A program made the position numbers and the translations under genes. Below are positions 16,227 through 27,312 of a DNA stretch of 36,292 nt, piece by piece. The DNA lies in the NCBI GenBank assembly GCA_024710965.1, contig JANJTU010000307.1, positions 1-36,292 on the forward strand. The letters run 5' to 3'. The notes under the pieces are model-generated. The model searched no databases. It was not told the DNA's origin and saw nothing but the letters and a program-made list of their open reading frames with translations. Source of the stretch: Thauera sp. (GTDB lineage: Bacteria > Pseudomonadota > Gammaproteobacteria > Burkholderiales > Rhodocyclaceae). Within the stretch, counting starts at the first letter, position 1, and each line of letters begins with the position of its first letter.

Positions 16227-16853
16227 ATGAATCGAGGCACACGAAGCGGCCGGCTGATCATTTGGGCGATGGTGGCGACGGTGGCCGCCGCCGCAGGCGG
16301 CGCCAGCGCCGCCGACCCCCGCTCCGCACCGGGAGCGAAGGCATGGGATTGCCCCTACGGCGGCCCCGGAGCGGGCTACGGCATGGGCCCGGGGATGATG
16401 GGCGGTTACGGGATGGGGCCCGGAATGATGGGCGGCTACGGCATGGGTCCCGGGATGATGGGCGGCTATGGGATGGGTCCCGGGATGGGACCCGGCATGA
16501 TGGGCGGCTATGGCATGGGTCCGGGCATGATGGGAGCCTACCGCGGGGCGGGGCTGGAGCTCAGCGACAAGCAGCGTGCGGAGCTCAACGCGATCCAGGA
16601 CGAGACCCGCAAGCAGCACTGGAGCACGATGGGCGAGATGATGGACGAGCAGGCCCGGCTGCGCGACCTCTATGACGCCGAAAAACCCGACAACACGGCG
16701 ATCGAGGAGTCGTACAAGCGCCTCGGCGAGCTCCAGCAGAAGATGTACCGCGCGTCGATCGAGGCCCACAAGCGCATGGACGCGCTGCTCACCGACGAGC
16801 AGCGGCAGCAGATGCGCAAGCTCTGGCGCCGCGGGCCGGCGCCGGCTTCCTGA
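16227..16853 (+). CDS. Spy/CpxP-like (LTxxQ) periplasmic protein with Met/Gly repeats
   Basis: A 208-residue secreted protein. The signal peptide spans about 1-29 (GGASAA). A Met/Gly/Pro/Tyr repeat zone follows (about 51-105), built of five decamers YGMGPGMMGG, one with an inserted GMGP. The rest is a charged helical region with two motifs of the Spy/CpxP type (LSDKQRAEL and LTDEQRQQM). Spy-like proteins are ATP-independent periplasmic chaperones. Met-rich repeats in periplasmic proteins often bind copper or silver, so a metal-linked envelope-stress role is plausible (inference). Strong GAGGAGG site before the ATG. The last residues (GPAPAS) lie right at the junction with the truncated SulP gene, so the true C-terminus may differ. 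Confidence 0.82.
   Translation: MNRGTRSGRLIIWAMVATVAAAAGGASAADPRSAPGAKAWDCPYGGPGAGYGMGPGMMGGYGMGPGMMGGYGMGPGMMGGYGMGPGMGPGMMGGYGMGPGMMGAYRGAGLELSDKQRAELNAIQDETRKQHWSTMGEMMDEQARLRDLYDAEKPDNTAIEESYKRLGELQQKMYRASIEAHKRMDALLTDEQRQQMRKLWRRGPAPAS
16378..16540 (+). repeat. Tandem ~30-bp repeats encoding YGMGPGMMGG
   Basis: Five in-frame copies of a 30-bp unit (TAC/TAT GGC ATG GGT CCC GGG ATG ATG GGC GGC, with third-base variation) and one extra GMGP insertion between copies 4 and 5. Copy number of such repeats commonly varies by slippage or recombination. They are coding, not a CRISPR array. Confidence 0.9.
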
Positions 16854-18355
16854 CCGCCGCGCTGGGCGGTTCGCGCGTCCAGATCGGCGGCCCCACCGGC
16901 GCCTTCATTCCCATCGTCTACGGCATCGTCGCCGTCCATGGCTATGTCAACCTGCTCGGCGCGACCATGCTTGCCGGCATCTTCCTGCTGGCGATGGGCG
17001 TCGCGCGCATGGGGCAGCTGATCCGCTTCATTCCGGTGACGGTGGTCATCGGCTTCACCAACGGCATCGCCGTGGTCATCTTCATGGCGCAGATCAAGGA
17101 CTTCTTCGGCCTCAGGATCGACGCGCTGCCGGCCGAGTTTTTCGCGCGCATCAAGACGCTGGCCGCGCACGCCCACACCGTCGACCTGCCGACGCTCGGG
17201 CTGGCCGTCGCCTCCTTGCTCTTCCTGCTCTTCTACAACCGCCTCGCCCAGTGGCTCGCACCGTTGCGCCGGGCGCCCGGCCCGCTGGCGGTGCTCGTCG
17301 CCGGCACGCTCGCCGCGTGGCTGTTCGACCTGCCGGTGGAGACCATCGGCAGCCGCTTCGACGGCATCCCGCAGGAGCTGCCGGCCTTCGGCATTCCGCC
17401 GCTGTCGATCCACGACTTCGGCAAGCTGATCTCGCCGGCGATCACCATCGCGCTGCTCGGCGCCATCGAGTCGCTGCTCTCGGCGCGCGTCGCCGACGGC
17501 CAGATCGACGACCGCCACGACCCGAACCAGGAGCTGATCGCGCAGGGGCTGTCCAACATCGCCGCGCCGCTGTTCGGCGGCTTTGCCGCCACCGGCGCCA
17601 TCGCCCGCACCACGACCAACGTCAAGACCGGCGGCCGCACGCCGGTCGCCGGCATGATCCACGCCGGCGTTCTGCTGGCCATCGTGCTGGTCGCCGCGCC
17701 GCTCGCTTCCTACGTGCCGCTGGCGACGCTGTCGGCGATCGTCATGGTCGTCGCCATCAACATGGGCGAGTGGCACGAGTTCCGCGAGCTGCGCCGCTAC
17801 ACCAACAACTACCGCATCATCCTGCTCGCCACCTTCTTCGTCACGGTGATCTTCGACCTGACCATCGCCGTCGAACTGGGCATGGTGCTGGCCTGCCTCG
17901 CCTTCATCTACCGCATGTCCGAGCTGACGAAGATCCAGCGCCTGCCGCTCGACGACGAGGCACTCGACCCACGCTTCATCTACCCGGACGGGACGATGCG
18001 CGTCGCCGCCTGGCAGCTCTATGGCTCGCTGTTCTTCGGCGCGGTAAACAAGCTGGAAGAACTGCTCGACCCGTTAGCCGGCCACCCGGAGATCGTCATT
18101 CTCGACATGACGCGCCTCGTCCAGCTCGACACCACCGGTCTCGAAGGGCTGGAGAACCTGTTGCTGAAGCTGAAGAAACGCAATTGCCGGCTGATCGTCT
18201 GCGGGCTGAATTCGCAGCCGGGTTCGCTGCTGCGCCGCTCCGGCTTCCTTGGCCACCTCGACCCGGGCAACGTCTGCGCCGACTTCGACGCGACGCTCGA
18301 ACGCGCCCGCGTCCAGCTACCGGACCTGATGGGCGGGGACGGCGAGGGCTACTGA
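16844..18355 (+). CDS. SulP family anion transporter, 5'-truncated, with C-terminal STAS domain
   Basis: Inner-membrane sulfate/bicarbonate-type transporter lacking its N-terminus. Homology begins abruptly at GFLTAALGGSRVQIGGPTGA, the motif of the third membrane segment. The usual ~75-90 preceding residues (TM1, TM2 and start) are absent. From there 503 residues follow: the remaining membrane domain with conserved GGFAATGAIARTTTNVKTGG, and a STAS domain (about the last 110 residues, ILDMTRLVQLDTTGLEGL). Upstream of 16844 the same frame overlaps the end of the Spy-like gene and has no homology, start codon or ribosome-binding site. The first ATG (16967) would remove even more of the core. As it stands it should not give a working transporter. 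Either a deletion fused two loci or the assembly is joined wrongly here. Confidence 0.8.
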   Translation, partial: GFLTAALGGSRVQIGGPTGAFIPIVYGIVAVHGYVNLLGATMLAGIFLLAMGVARMGQLIRFIPVTVVIGFTNGIAVVIFMAQIKDFFGLRIDALPAEFFARIKTLAAHAHTVDLPTLGLAVASLLFLLFYNRLAQWLAPLRRAPGPLAVLVAGTLAAWLFDLPVETIGSRFDGIPQELPAFGIPPLSIHDFGKLISPAITIALLGAIESLLSARVADGQIDDRHDPNQELIAQGLSNIAAPLFGGFAATGAIARTTTNVKTGGRTPVAGMIHAGVLLAIVLVAAPLASYVPLATLSAIVMVVAINMGEWHEFRELRRYTNNYRIILLATFFVTVIFDLTIAVELGMVLACLAFIYRMSELTKIQRLPLDDEALDPRFIYPDGTMRVAAWQLYGSLFFGAVNKLEELLDPLAGHPEIVILDMTRLVQLDTTGLEGLENLLLKLKKRNCRLIVCGLNSQPGSLLRRSGFLGHLDPGNVCADFDATLERARVQLPDLMGGDGEGY

Positions 18356-18364
18356 AAATTCCGC

Positions 18365-18393
18365 TGGACAGCGGCGGCGTACATCCGTAGAAT
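18365..18393 (+). promoter_or_regulatory. Strong sigma-70-like promoter for rhlE
   Basis: TGGACA, a 17-bp spacer and TAGAAT: five of six matches in each box with ideal spacing. It starts just after the SulP stop. Transcription from about 18400 would give a ~245-nt untranslated leader ahead of the helicase. Confidence 0.55.
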
Positions 18394-18399
18394 GCGCGG

Positions 18400-18643
18400 A
18401 CTTGTGCATTGCAGCAATTGCCTGCACGAAACGCGCATCGCGAACCTGAAGCAGTAGCAACGACAAAGCCTTCCTGCCCCTTGGCACCGAAACATGTGGT
18501 GCCGTCACGGCACAAAGCTTTCGTGCCGAAATCTCGATTCTCTCTGAGTTTTCAAGCAATTTCGTGGGTTAGCGCTGCATTTCCAGCGCCCGTGACCTGT
18601 CCTCCGGACCGGCTGCGCGCGCCCATTTTGACGAAAGAAAACG
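18400..18643 (+). promoter_or_regulatory. Long structured 5' leader of rhlE with competing hairpins
   Basis: The putative leader first holds a bulged hairpin, GTGCA..TGCAC (18404-18427). Next come four short segments in a row: GGCACC (18483-18488), GGTGCCG (18498-18504), CGGCAC (18508-18513) and GTGCCG (18523-18528). Segment 1 can pair with 2, 2 with 3, and 3 with 4, so pairings 1-2/3-4 and 2-3 exclude each other. This is the layout of an attenuator or thermosensor-like switch. The helicase start has only a weak ribosome-binding site (GAAAG). Long regulatory leaders are known for cold-induced RNA helicase genes; function here is inferred. Confidence 0.45.
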
Positions 18644-20329
<1,686 letters not shown>

Positions 20330-20353
20330 GCGCGCGACGCTGCACGTTCCGCG

Positions 20354-20384
20354 AAAAGCCGCAGGCGTTGCCTGCGGCTTTTTT
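20354..20384 (+). terminator. Strong intrinsic terminator of rhlE
   Basis: A perfect stem AAAAGCCGCAGGC / GCCTGCGGCTTTT with a GTT loop and a following T-run (six T in all) lies 25 nt after the stop codon. Confidence 0.95.
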
Positions 20385-20465
20385 CATGGCGCCGGCGCAA
20401 GAAGCGGGTGGCGGAAACGTCGGCAAGCGGCAAGAATCGCGCATCGGCCAACGAGGAGCGAGACC

Positions 20466-21323
20466 ATGAGCGCCATCGCAGACACGCCCTACGACACCGT
20501 CGCCGCGGCCATCCGCTTCGTCCGCGCGCAGGCGCGGCGGCAGCCTTCGCTCGGCGAGGTCGCCGCGCACGTCGGCCTCAGCCCGGCGCACCTGCAGCGC
20601 ACCTTCTCGGCCTGGGCCGGGATTTCGCCGAAACGCTTCCTGCAGTTCCTGACCAAGGAGCACGCCCGGGCGTTGCTGCGCCAGTCGCGCGACGTGCTCG
20701 CCGCCAGCCTGGAAAGCGGTCTCTCCGGCCCCGGCCGGCTGCACGACCTGATGGTCGCCTGCGAGGCGCTGACGCCGGGCGAGATCGGCGCCCTCGGCGA
20801 GGGGCTGACGCTGCGCTTCGGTTTCGCGGCAACGCCGCTCGGCGCGGTCATCGTCGCCGTCAGCACGCGCGGCGTCTGCCATCTGCAGTTCGTCGAGGCG
20901 GGCGGGGAGGGCGCCGCCGAGGCCGTGTTGCGCGACGAGTGGCCGAAAGCCGCCTTCTGGCGCGACGACGCGGCCGCCGCCGAGGTGGCGGTGCGGATGT
21001 TCGCCGGCGCCGCCGACGGCCGGCCGCTGTCGCTGCTGCTGCGCGGCACCAATTTCCAGATCAAGGTCTGGGAAGCGCTGCTGCGCATCCCGCCCGGCTG
21101 CGTGCTGAGCTACGGCGACCTCGCCGCCGGCATCGGCCAGCCGCGCGCGCAGCGGGCGGTCGGCAGCGCGCTGGCGCGGAACTGCCTCGCCGTCCTCGTT
21201 CCCTGCCACCGCGTGCTGCGCGAAGGCGGCGAGATCGGCGACTACCGCTGGGGAAGCGAGCGCAAATACGCGCTGCTGGCCTGCGAGGCGGCAAACGCCG
21301 CCGGCGAAGCGCTTTCCGCCTAG
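20466..21323 (+). CDS. AraC-type HTH / O6-methylguanine-DNA methyltransferase fusion (Ada without zinc domain)
   Basis: A 285-residue DNA-repair protein. Residues ~10-90 form an AraC-like helix-turn-helix (SLGEVAAHVGLSPAHLQRTF). Residues ~115-280 form the methyltransferase, with suicide cysteine C247 in the PCHRV motif, the preceding RAVGSALARN, and the YRWG end. It transfers O6-alkyl groups from guanine to Cys247. Compared with E. coli Ada, the N-terminal zinc domain (methyl-phosphotriester sensor, Cys38) is missing. The DNA-binding part therefore cannot be switched on in the Ada way; it may just aid DNA scanning or respond differently. The ATG at 20466 follows GAGGAGCG. The frame is open far upstream but overlaps rhlE out of frame. 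It is followed by a gene with a palindromic operator. Confidence 0.9.
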   Translation: MSAIADTPYDTVAAAIRFVRAQARRQPSLGEVAAHVGLSPAHLQRTFSAWAGISPKRFLQFLTKEHARALLRQSRDVLAASLESGLSGPGRLHDLMVACEALTPGEIGALGEGLTLRFGFAATPLGAVIVAVSTRGVCHLQFVEAGGEGAAEAVLRDEWPKAAFWRDDAAAAEVAVRMFAGAADGRPLSLLLRGTNFQIKVWEALLRIPPGCVLSYGDLAAGIGQPRAQRAVGSALARNCLAVLVPCHRVLREGGEIGDYRWGSERKYALLACEAANAAGEALSA

Positions 21324-21365
21324 CGCGGCCAACCGCCTTTCGACGCATCCCGACGGCGGTGCCGC

Positions 21366-21386
21366 TACAATTACGATAACGTTATC
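21366..21386 (+). promoter_or_regulatory. Promoter -10 with 12-bp palindromic operator at the start point
   Basis: TACAAT (21366-21371) is followed four bases later by the perfect palindrome GATAACGTTATC (21375-21386), which would cover the transcription start. The same 12 bases recur inside the downstream gene at 21634-21645. The central ACGT resembles LacI/GalR-family operators. Repressor identity is unknown; the adjacent small basic protein is one candidate. Confidence 0.55.
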
Positions 21387-21399
21387 TAATGGGTCGGTC

Positions 21400-22703
<1,304 letters not shown>

Positions 22704-22714
<11 letters not shown>

Positions 22715-24404
22715 CATCACCCTGATCACCACCGTCGCCGCCGGCTTCGGCTTCGCGCTGGTCCTCGGCTTCATCGCCGAACGGCTGAAAGTGCCGGCGC
22801 TGGTCGGCTACCTGCTCGCCGGCATCCTGATCGGGCCGTCGACGCCCGGCTACGTCGCCGACGTCGATACCGCCACCCAGCTCTCCGAAATCGGCGTCAT
22901 GCTGCTGATGTTCGGCGTCGGCCTGCACTTCTCGCTCGACGACCTGCTCTCGGTGAAGCGCATCGCGGTACCGGGCGCCGTCGTCCAGATGGGGCTGGCC
23001 ACCGTGCTCGGCATGGCCCTGGCCATGTGGTGGGGCTGGGACACCGGCGCCGCGCTGATCTTCGGCCTGTCGCTGTCCTGCGCCAGCACCGTCGTCCTGC
23101 TCAAGGCGCTGGAGGCGCGCGGCGTGCTGGAAACGATGAACGGGCGCATCGCCGTCGGCTGGCTGGTGGTCGAGGATCTGGCGACGGTGCTCATCCTCGT
23201 GCTGCTGCCGCCGCTCGCCGGCGTGCTGGCCGGTACGGCGGCGAGCGGCGAGGGGGCGACGGAGCTGTGGCGGGCCATCGGCACGACGCTGCTGGAAGTC
23301 GCCGCCTTCATCGCGCTGATGCTGATCGCCGGCCGCCGCGTGCTGCCCTGGCTGCTGGCGCAGGTGGCGCGCACCGGCTCGCGCGAGCTGTTCACGCTGG
23401 CGGTGATCGCCGCCGCCATCGGCATCGCCTTCGGCGCCGCCAAGCTGTTCAGCGTCTCCTTCGCGCTCGGCGCCTTCTTCGCCGGCATGGTCATGCGCGA
23501 GTCGGAATTCAGCCATCGTGCCGCCGAGGAGTCGCTGCCGCTGCGCGACGCCTTCTCGGTGCTCTTCTTCGTCGCCGTCGGCATGCTCTTCGATCCGGCG
23601 GTGCTGGTCGACCAGCCGTTCCGCGTGCTCGGCGTCGTCGCCATCATCGTCGTCGGCAAGACGCTCGCCGCGATGGCGCTGGTGCTGGCGCTGCGCTACC
23701 CGCTGAACACCGCGCTGACCGTCGCCGCCAGCCTCGCCCAGATCGGCGAGTTTTCGTTCATCCTGGCCGGCCTCGGGCTGTCGCTCGGCCTGCTGCCGCA
23801 GGAAGGGATGAGCCTGGTGCTGGCCGGCGCGCTGATCTCGATCGCGCTGAACCCCTTCGTCTTCGCCGGCGTTGCGCCGTTCAGCCGCTGGATGCTGGCG
23901 CGCTCGGAATTCGCCCGCCGGCTGGAACAGCGGCAGGACCCCTACGCCGAGCTGCCGATGAGCACCGAGCGCAAGTATCTGGAAGGGCAGGTGGTGCTGG
24001 TCGGCTACGGCCGCGTCGGCCGGCGCATCGCCGCCGCGCTCGACGAGCGCGGCATCCCCTACGTCGTCGCCGAACAGAACCGGGAGCAGGTGGAGGATCT
24101 GCGCAAGCAGGGCGTCGCCGCCGTTTCCGGCAACGCCGCCGATCCGGCGGTGCTGATCCAGGCGCACGTCGCCAATGCGGCGATGCTGGTCGTGGCGACG
24201 CCGGACCCGGTCAACGTGCGGGCGATGGCGCACACCGCCCGTCTCCTCAACCCGGGCATCGAGATCGTCGTGCGCACGCACAGCGAGGACGAGTCGCGGC
24301 TCCTGCAAAGCGAGCATATCGGCACCGTCTTCTTCGGCGAGGAGGAATTGGCAAAAGGCATGAGCGGGCACGTCGTCCGGCGCTTCGTGCCGGACCCCGC
24401 GTGA
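22704..24404 (+). CDS. ybaL: CPA2 cation/proton antiporter with TrkA-N domain (YbaL/KefB type)
   Basis: A 566-residue inner-membrane transporter. Residues ~1-395 form the Na+/H+-exchanger-type domain with about 12-13 membrane helices, starting with ERLKVPALVGYLLAGILIGP and including LSCASTVVLLKALE and the WLVVEDLATVL helix with the ion-binding Asp. Residues ~420-560 form a cytoplasmic Rossmann RCK/TrkA-N domain (VVLVGYGRVGRRIA) that binds NAD(H)/nucleotide and gates transport. Domain order and length (E. coli YbaL 558, KefB/KefC ~600-620) favour YbaL, which lacks the longer Kef tail. It likely exports K+ or Na+ in exchange for protons. The ATG lies within the end of the transpeptidase gene, so expression is coupled to it. 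Confidence 0.9.
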
Positions 24405-24405
24405 A

Positions 24406-24422
24406 GCCGGTCGCCGACCGGC
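24406..24422. terminator. Hairpin between convergent antiporter and NRDE genes
   Basis: Perfect GCCGGTC / GACCGGC stem with a 3-nt loop in the 20-bp gap between two convergent stop codons. No T-run follows on either strand, so it is a terminator candidate or an mRNA 3'-end stabiliser. Confidence 0.5.
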
Positions 24423-24424
24423 AT

Positions 24425-25168
24425 TCAGTTCAGCGCAAGGAGACTTTCGCCGGCCGCGCCGCCGGCGTCGAAGCGACGCTCGCGGAAGGAAGCGCTGCCG
24501 TCGGCGGCGACGCAGACGAGCGTCGACGCCCGTGTGCCGTAGTCCGGCGAGCGGACGAAGATCGCTGACAGCCGTCGCTCCCATTCCAGGCTGACGCCGG
24601 TCGCCGGCAGGTGTGCGTCGGGGACGATCTCGTCGTCGGCGAGCAGCGCGAAGAACGCCTCGCTCGCCGGCAACCGCGGCAGCGCGGCGGCGAAACGCGC
24701 CTTGGCGGTGGCCAGCTTCGGCCACGGCGTATCGAGCAGGTGGTTCGACACGCCGTAGATGCCGGGCGGCAGCCGGCGCGGGGCAGCGATGCGGTTGGCG
24801 GCGTACCACAACTCACGACCGTCGCCGACGAGCAGGTTGAAGCCGGCATAGGCGCTACCGTCGATCGCCGCCGCGTAGTCGGCGGCGGCCATGTCGCCGG
24901 CGAGGAAATCCGCGGTCAGCCGGCCACGCGAACGCGGCCCCTGCGGCTTGCCCGGCTCGCGGACATTGGTGACGGCGGCGAAACGGCCGCCGGCGGCAAT
25001 GCCGAGCCAGGTACCGCCGGCTTCCAGGTCGCGGCCGGCGAGAATCTGCGGCGCCTCGGCCCAGCGCGCGGCAGCCGCCGTCGGCCGGGCAAAGAATTCG
25101 TCGCGGTTGGCGGCGACGACCAGCGGGTAGTCGGGATGAACCCGCCAGGCGACCAAGATCAGGCACAT
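24425..25168 (-). CDS. NRDE/TANGO2 family protein
   Basis: A 247-residue cytoplasmic protein. It begins MCLILVAW and carries the name-giving Asn-Arg-Asp-Glu in AANRDEFFARP (about 20-30). GGTWLGIAAGGRFAAVTNVRE follows, and TRASTLVCVAADGS near the end. Cys2 directly after Met resembles the nucleophile of Ntn-fold hydrolases; in this family its role is unproven. Eukaryotic TANGO2 has been linked to lipid/heme trafficking, and bacterial members have no agreed function. It lies 30 nt downstream of ygfZ on the same strand and is probably co-transcribed. No strong ribosome-binding site is seen, in line with coupling to ygfZ. Confidence 0.88.
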   Translation of the reverse strand: MCLILVAWRVHPDYPLVVAANRDEFFARPTAAAARWAEAPQILAGRDLEAGGTWLGIAAGGRFAAVTNVREPGKPQGPRSRGRLTADFLAGDMAAADYAAAIDGSAYAGFNLLVGDGRELWYAANRIAAPRRLPPGIYGVSNHLLDTPWPKLATAKARFAAALPRLPASEAFFALLADDEIVPDAHLPATGVSLEWERRLSAIFVRSPDYGTRASTLVCVAADGSASFRERRFDAGGAAGESLLALN

Positions 25169-25198
25169 CGCCGGCGGGCCGAAAGGAAATGCGGCGGC

Positions 25199-26218
25199 TC
25201 AGGCCGCCGCGGCGACCGCTGCCGCCGAGACCACGGCGCCGTCGCGCGCGCGCAGGCGGACGCCGCCGTCCGCCGCCAGTTCCATGACCACGGCCAGCGC
25301 TTCGTAGCCGCCGGCCGGCGACGCCGCCGCGCTGACCACCATGCCGCAGGACTGGTCCGGCACGGCATCCGAATAGAGCTCGTCGCCGGCAGCCATCGCC
25401 GCATCGCTGCGCAGCCGGTAGAGATGGCGCTTGACCTTGCCCAGGTACTGCGTGCGGGCGACGATTTCCTGGCCGGGGTAGCAGCCCTTGTGAAAGCTGA
25501 CACCGCCGATGCGCTCGAAATTGGCCATCTGCGGCACGAAATGTTCCTTCGTCGCCTCGCAGATCACCGGCAGCGCGGCGCGGATGTCCAGCCAGCGCCA
25601 GGCCGGCAGGCCGGCCGGACGTGCGGCGCCGGCGAGCTTTGCCCAGACGGCGGCGGCGCGCTCGACCGGAGCGGCGACGAACTGGCGCGCCTCGTCGATG
25701 CGGATCGCCGTGCAGCTGTCGGCGGCAGCGCTCTTCATCGGCGCCGGCTGCGGCAGGCCGGCGGCCTGCAACGCGGTGGCCGACTGCGGGCCGGACAGGC
25801 CGAGCAGCACGAGGCCGGCATCGGCGACCGTGACTTTCGAACGCAGCACGTACATCTGCAGCCGCTTGGCGATCGCCGCCTGCAGGTCGGCGGAAAGCGC
25901 CAGCAGGTAGTCGTCGCCATCGCGCCAGACGACGAAGCTGGCCAGCATCCGCCCCTTGGCGCTGCACCACGCCGAGTGCTGCGCAGCATCGGCGGCGAGG
26001 TGGTTGATATCGCTGGTCAGCTGGTTGTGCAGGAAGGATTTCGCGTCCTCGCCGCCGACGCGGATGACGCCAAGATGCGTCAGCGGGGCGACGACGGTGG
26101 CGTCACCGGCGGCGGCGAGTTCGCCGGCGGCATCGCCGAAACTGTCGATCTCGTCCGTGCGGGTTGCGTTGAAACGGGCGCCGGCGGCGCCGAGGGCCTC
26201 TTTCCAGGTGGGGTTCAT
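25199..26218 (-). CDS. ygfZ: Folate-binding Fe-S cluster protein YgfZ (GcvT-like)
   Basis: A 339-residue cytoplasmic protein that uses tetrahydrofolate to help assemble or repair certain Fe-S enzymes such as MiaB. The GcvT-like fold is seen from VAPLTHLGVIRVGGEDAKSFL on. The diagnostic motif KGCYPGQE, with its conserved Cys, lies in SFHKGCYPGQEIVART and is followed by KRHLYRLR. Length matches YgfZ. The start at 26218 was chosen as the first ATG giving the family N-terminus; upstream residues to 26272 are not conserved. It is divergent from mltG across 89 bp, which contains TATAAT on the minus strand (26255-26260), a likely -10 for this gene. The C-terminal tail is an Ala/Val run. Confidence 0.92.
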   Translation of the reverse strand: MNPTWKEALGAAGARFNATRTDEIDSFGDAAGELAAAGDATVVAPLTHLGVIRVGGEDAKSFLHNQLTSDINHLAADAAQHSAWCSAKGRMLASFVVWRDGDDYLLALSADLQAAIAKRLQMYVLRSKVTVADAGLVLLGLSGPQSATALQAAGLPQPAPMKSAAADSCTAIRIDEARQFVAAPVERAAAVWAKLAGAARPAGLPAWRWLDIRAALPVICEATKEHFVPQMANFERIGGVSFHKGCYPGQEIVARTQYLGKVKRHLYRLRSDAAMAAGDELYSDAVPDQSCGMVVSAAASPAGGYEALAVVMELAADGGVRLRARDGAVVSAAAVAAAA

Positions 26219-26254
26219 GTCGCCGAGTCTCGTGTGGGGGTCTATGCTTCGGCT

Positions 26255-26260
26255 ATTATA
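26255..26260 (-). promoter_or_regulatory. -10 element (TATAAT) for ygfZ
   Basis: A perfect consensus hexamer on the minus strand, 37 nt before the ygfZ start, in a small AT-rich patch of the ygfZ-mltG divergent region. No convincing -35 was found. Overlapping TATTAT on the plus strand could serve mltG. Confidence 0.4.
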
Positions 26261-26307
26261 ACGCCTCCGCAAAAACCGCCCGCCGCCCGCGCGCCGCGTG
26301 CCTTCCG

Positions 26308-27312
26308 ATGCTCAAGCTCCTGCGCAACCTGATTCTGCTGGCGCTGCTCGCCGTTGCCGTCGCCGCCGGCACCGTCTACTGGCTGGCTCACCGCCCGCTG
26401 CAACTGGCCGCGTCGCCGCTCGACTTCACCGTCGTTGCCGGCAGTTCGCTGCGCAGCGCCGAGCAGCAGGTCGCCGCCGCCGGCGTCGCACTGCCGCCGC
26501 GGCTGCTCGAACTGCTCGGCCGCCTGCTGCGCGTCGACGCGCAGATCAAGGCCGGCAGCTACGAAATCGTCGCCGGCATCACGCCGCTCGAACTGCTGCG
26601 CAAGCTGACCCGCGGCGACGTCACCCAGGCCGAGATCGCCTTCATCGAGGGCTGGACCTTCCGCCAGCTGCGCGAGAAACTCGATGCCCATCCCGACCTG
26701 CGCCACGACAGCCGCGGCCTCGCCGAGGGCGAACTCCTGCGCCGGCTGGGAATCGACGCCGCCAGCGCCGAAGGCTGGTTCTTCCCCGACACGTATTTGT
26801 TCGCCAAGCAGTCGAGTGACTTCGACGTGCTCGCCCGCGCCCACCGCCTGATGCGCGGCCATCTCGACCGGGAATGGGCGCAGCGCGCGGCCGGTCTGCC
26901 GTACGCCGACGCGCGCCAGGCGCTGGTGATGGCCTCGATCGTCGAGAAGGAAACCGGCCGCGAAGCCGACCGCCCGCTGATTGCCGCCGTCTTCGTGAAC
27001 CGCCTGCGCATCGGCATGCCGCTGCAGACCGACCCGACGGTGATCTACGGCCTCGGCGAAGCCTTCGACGGCAACCTGAGGAAGCGCGACCTGCAGGCCG
27101 ACACCCCCTACAATACCGACACGCGCGGCGGCCTGCCGCCGACGCCGATTGCCATGCCGGGGCTGGCCTCACTGCGCGCGGCGCTCAACCCGGCGGCGAG
27201 CGACGCGTTGTATTTCGTCGCCCGCGGCGACGGCAGCAGTCAATTCTCGCGCACGCTCGACGAACACAACCAGGCCGTGGCGCGCTACCAACTGAAAGGC
27301 GGAAAACGCTGA
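26308..27312 (+). CDS. mltG: Endolytic murein transglycosylase MltG
   Basis: A 334-residue inner-membrane protein (TM about 7-27, rest periplasmic) that cleaves nascent glycan strands and so sets their length. Seen: a LysM-like region (about 40-105), then the YceG catalytic core with [23 protein letters not shown] and the active-site segment [10 protein letters not shown]213 there should correspond to the catalytic Glu (E. coli E218, from memory). The core continues with [13 protein letters not shown] and [16 protein letters not shown] near the end. It starts an overlapping run with tmk, holB and, more loosely, pilZ-tatD, the common proteobacterial order. No clear ribosome-binding site is visible before the ATG; a short-leader transcript is possible. 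Confidence 0.95.
   Translation: MLKLLRNLILLALLAVAVAAGTVYWLAHRPLQLAASPLDFTVVAGSSLRSAEQQVAAAGVALPPRLLELLGRLLRVDAQIKAGSYEIVAGITPLELLRKLTRGDVTQAEIAFIEGWTFRQLREKLDAHPDLRHDSRGLAEGELLRRLGIDAASAEGWFFPDTYLFAKQSSDFDVLARAHRLMRGHLDREWAQRAAGLPYADARQALVMASIVEKETGREADRPLIAAVFVNRLRIGMPLQTDPTVIYGLGEAFDGNLRKRDLQADTPYNTDTRGGLPPTPIAMPGLASLRAALNPAASDALYFVARGDGSSQFSRTLDEHNQAVARYQLKGGKR

Noticed and set aside
16378-16540. Regular repeats considered as a CRISPR array
   Set aside because: Repeats are directly contiguous, in frame, without spacers, and encode a periodic Met/Gly peptide.
24611-26332. 573-codon plus-strand frame opposite NRDE and ygfZ
   Set aside because: Antisense shadow; both minus-strand genes show family signatures (NRDE, KGCYPGQE).
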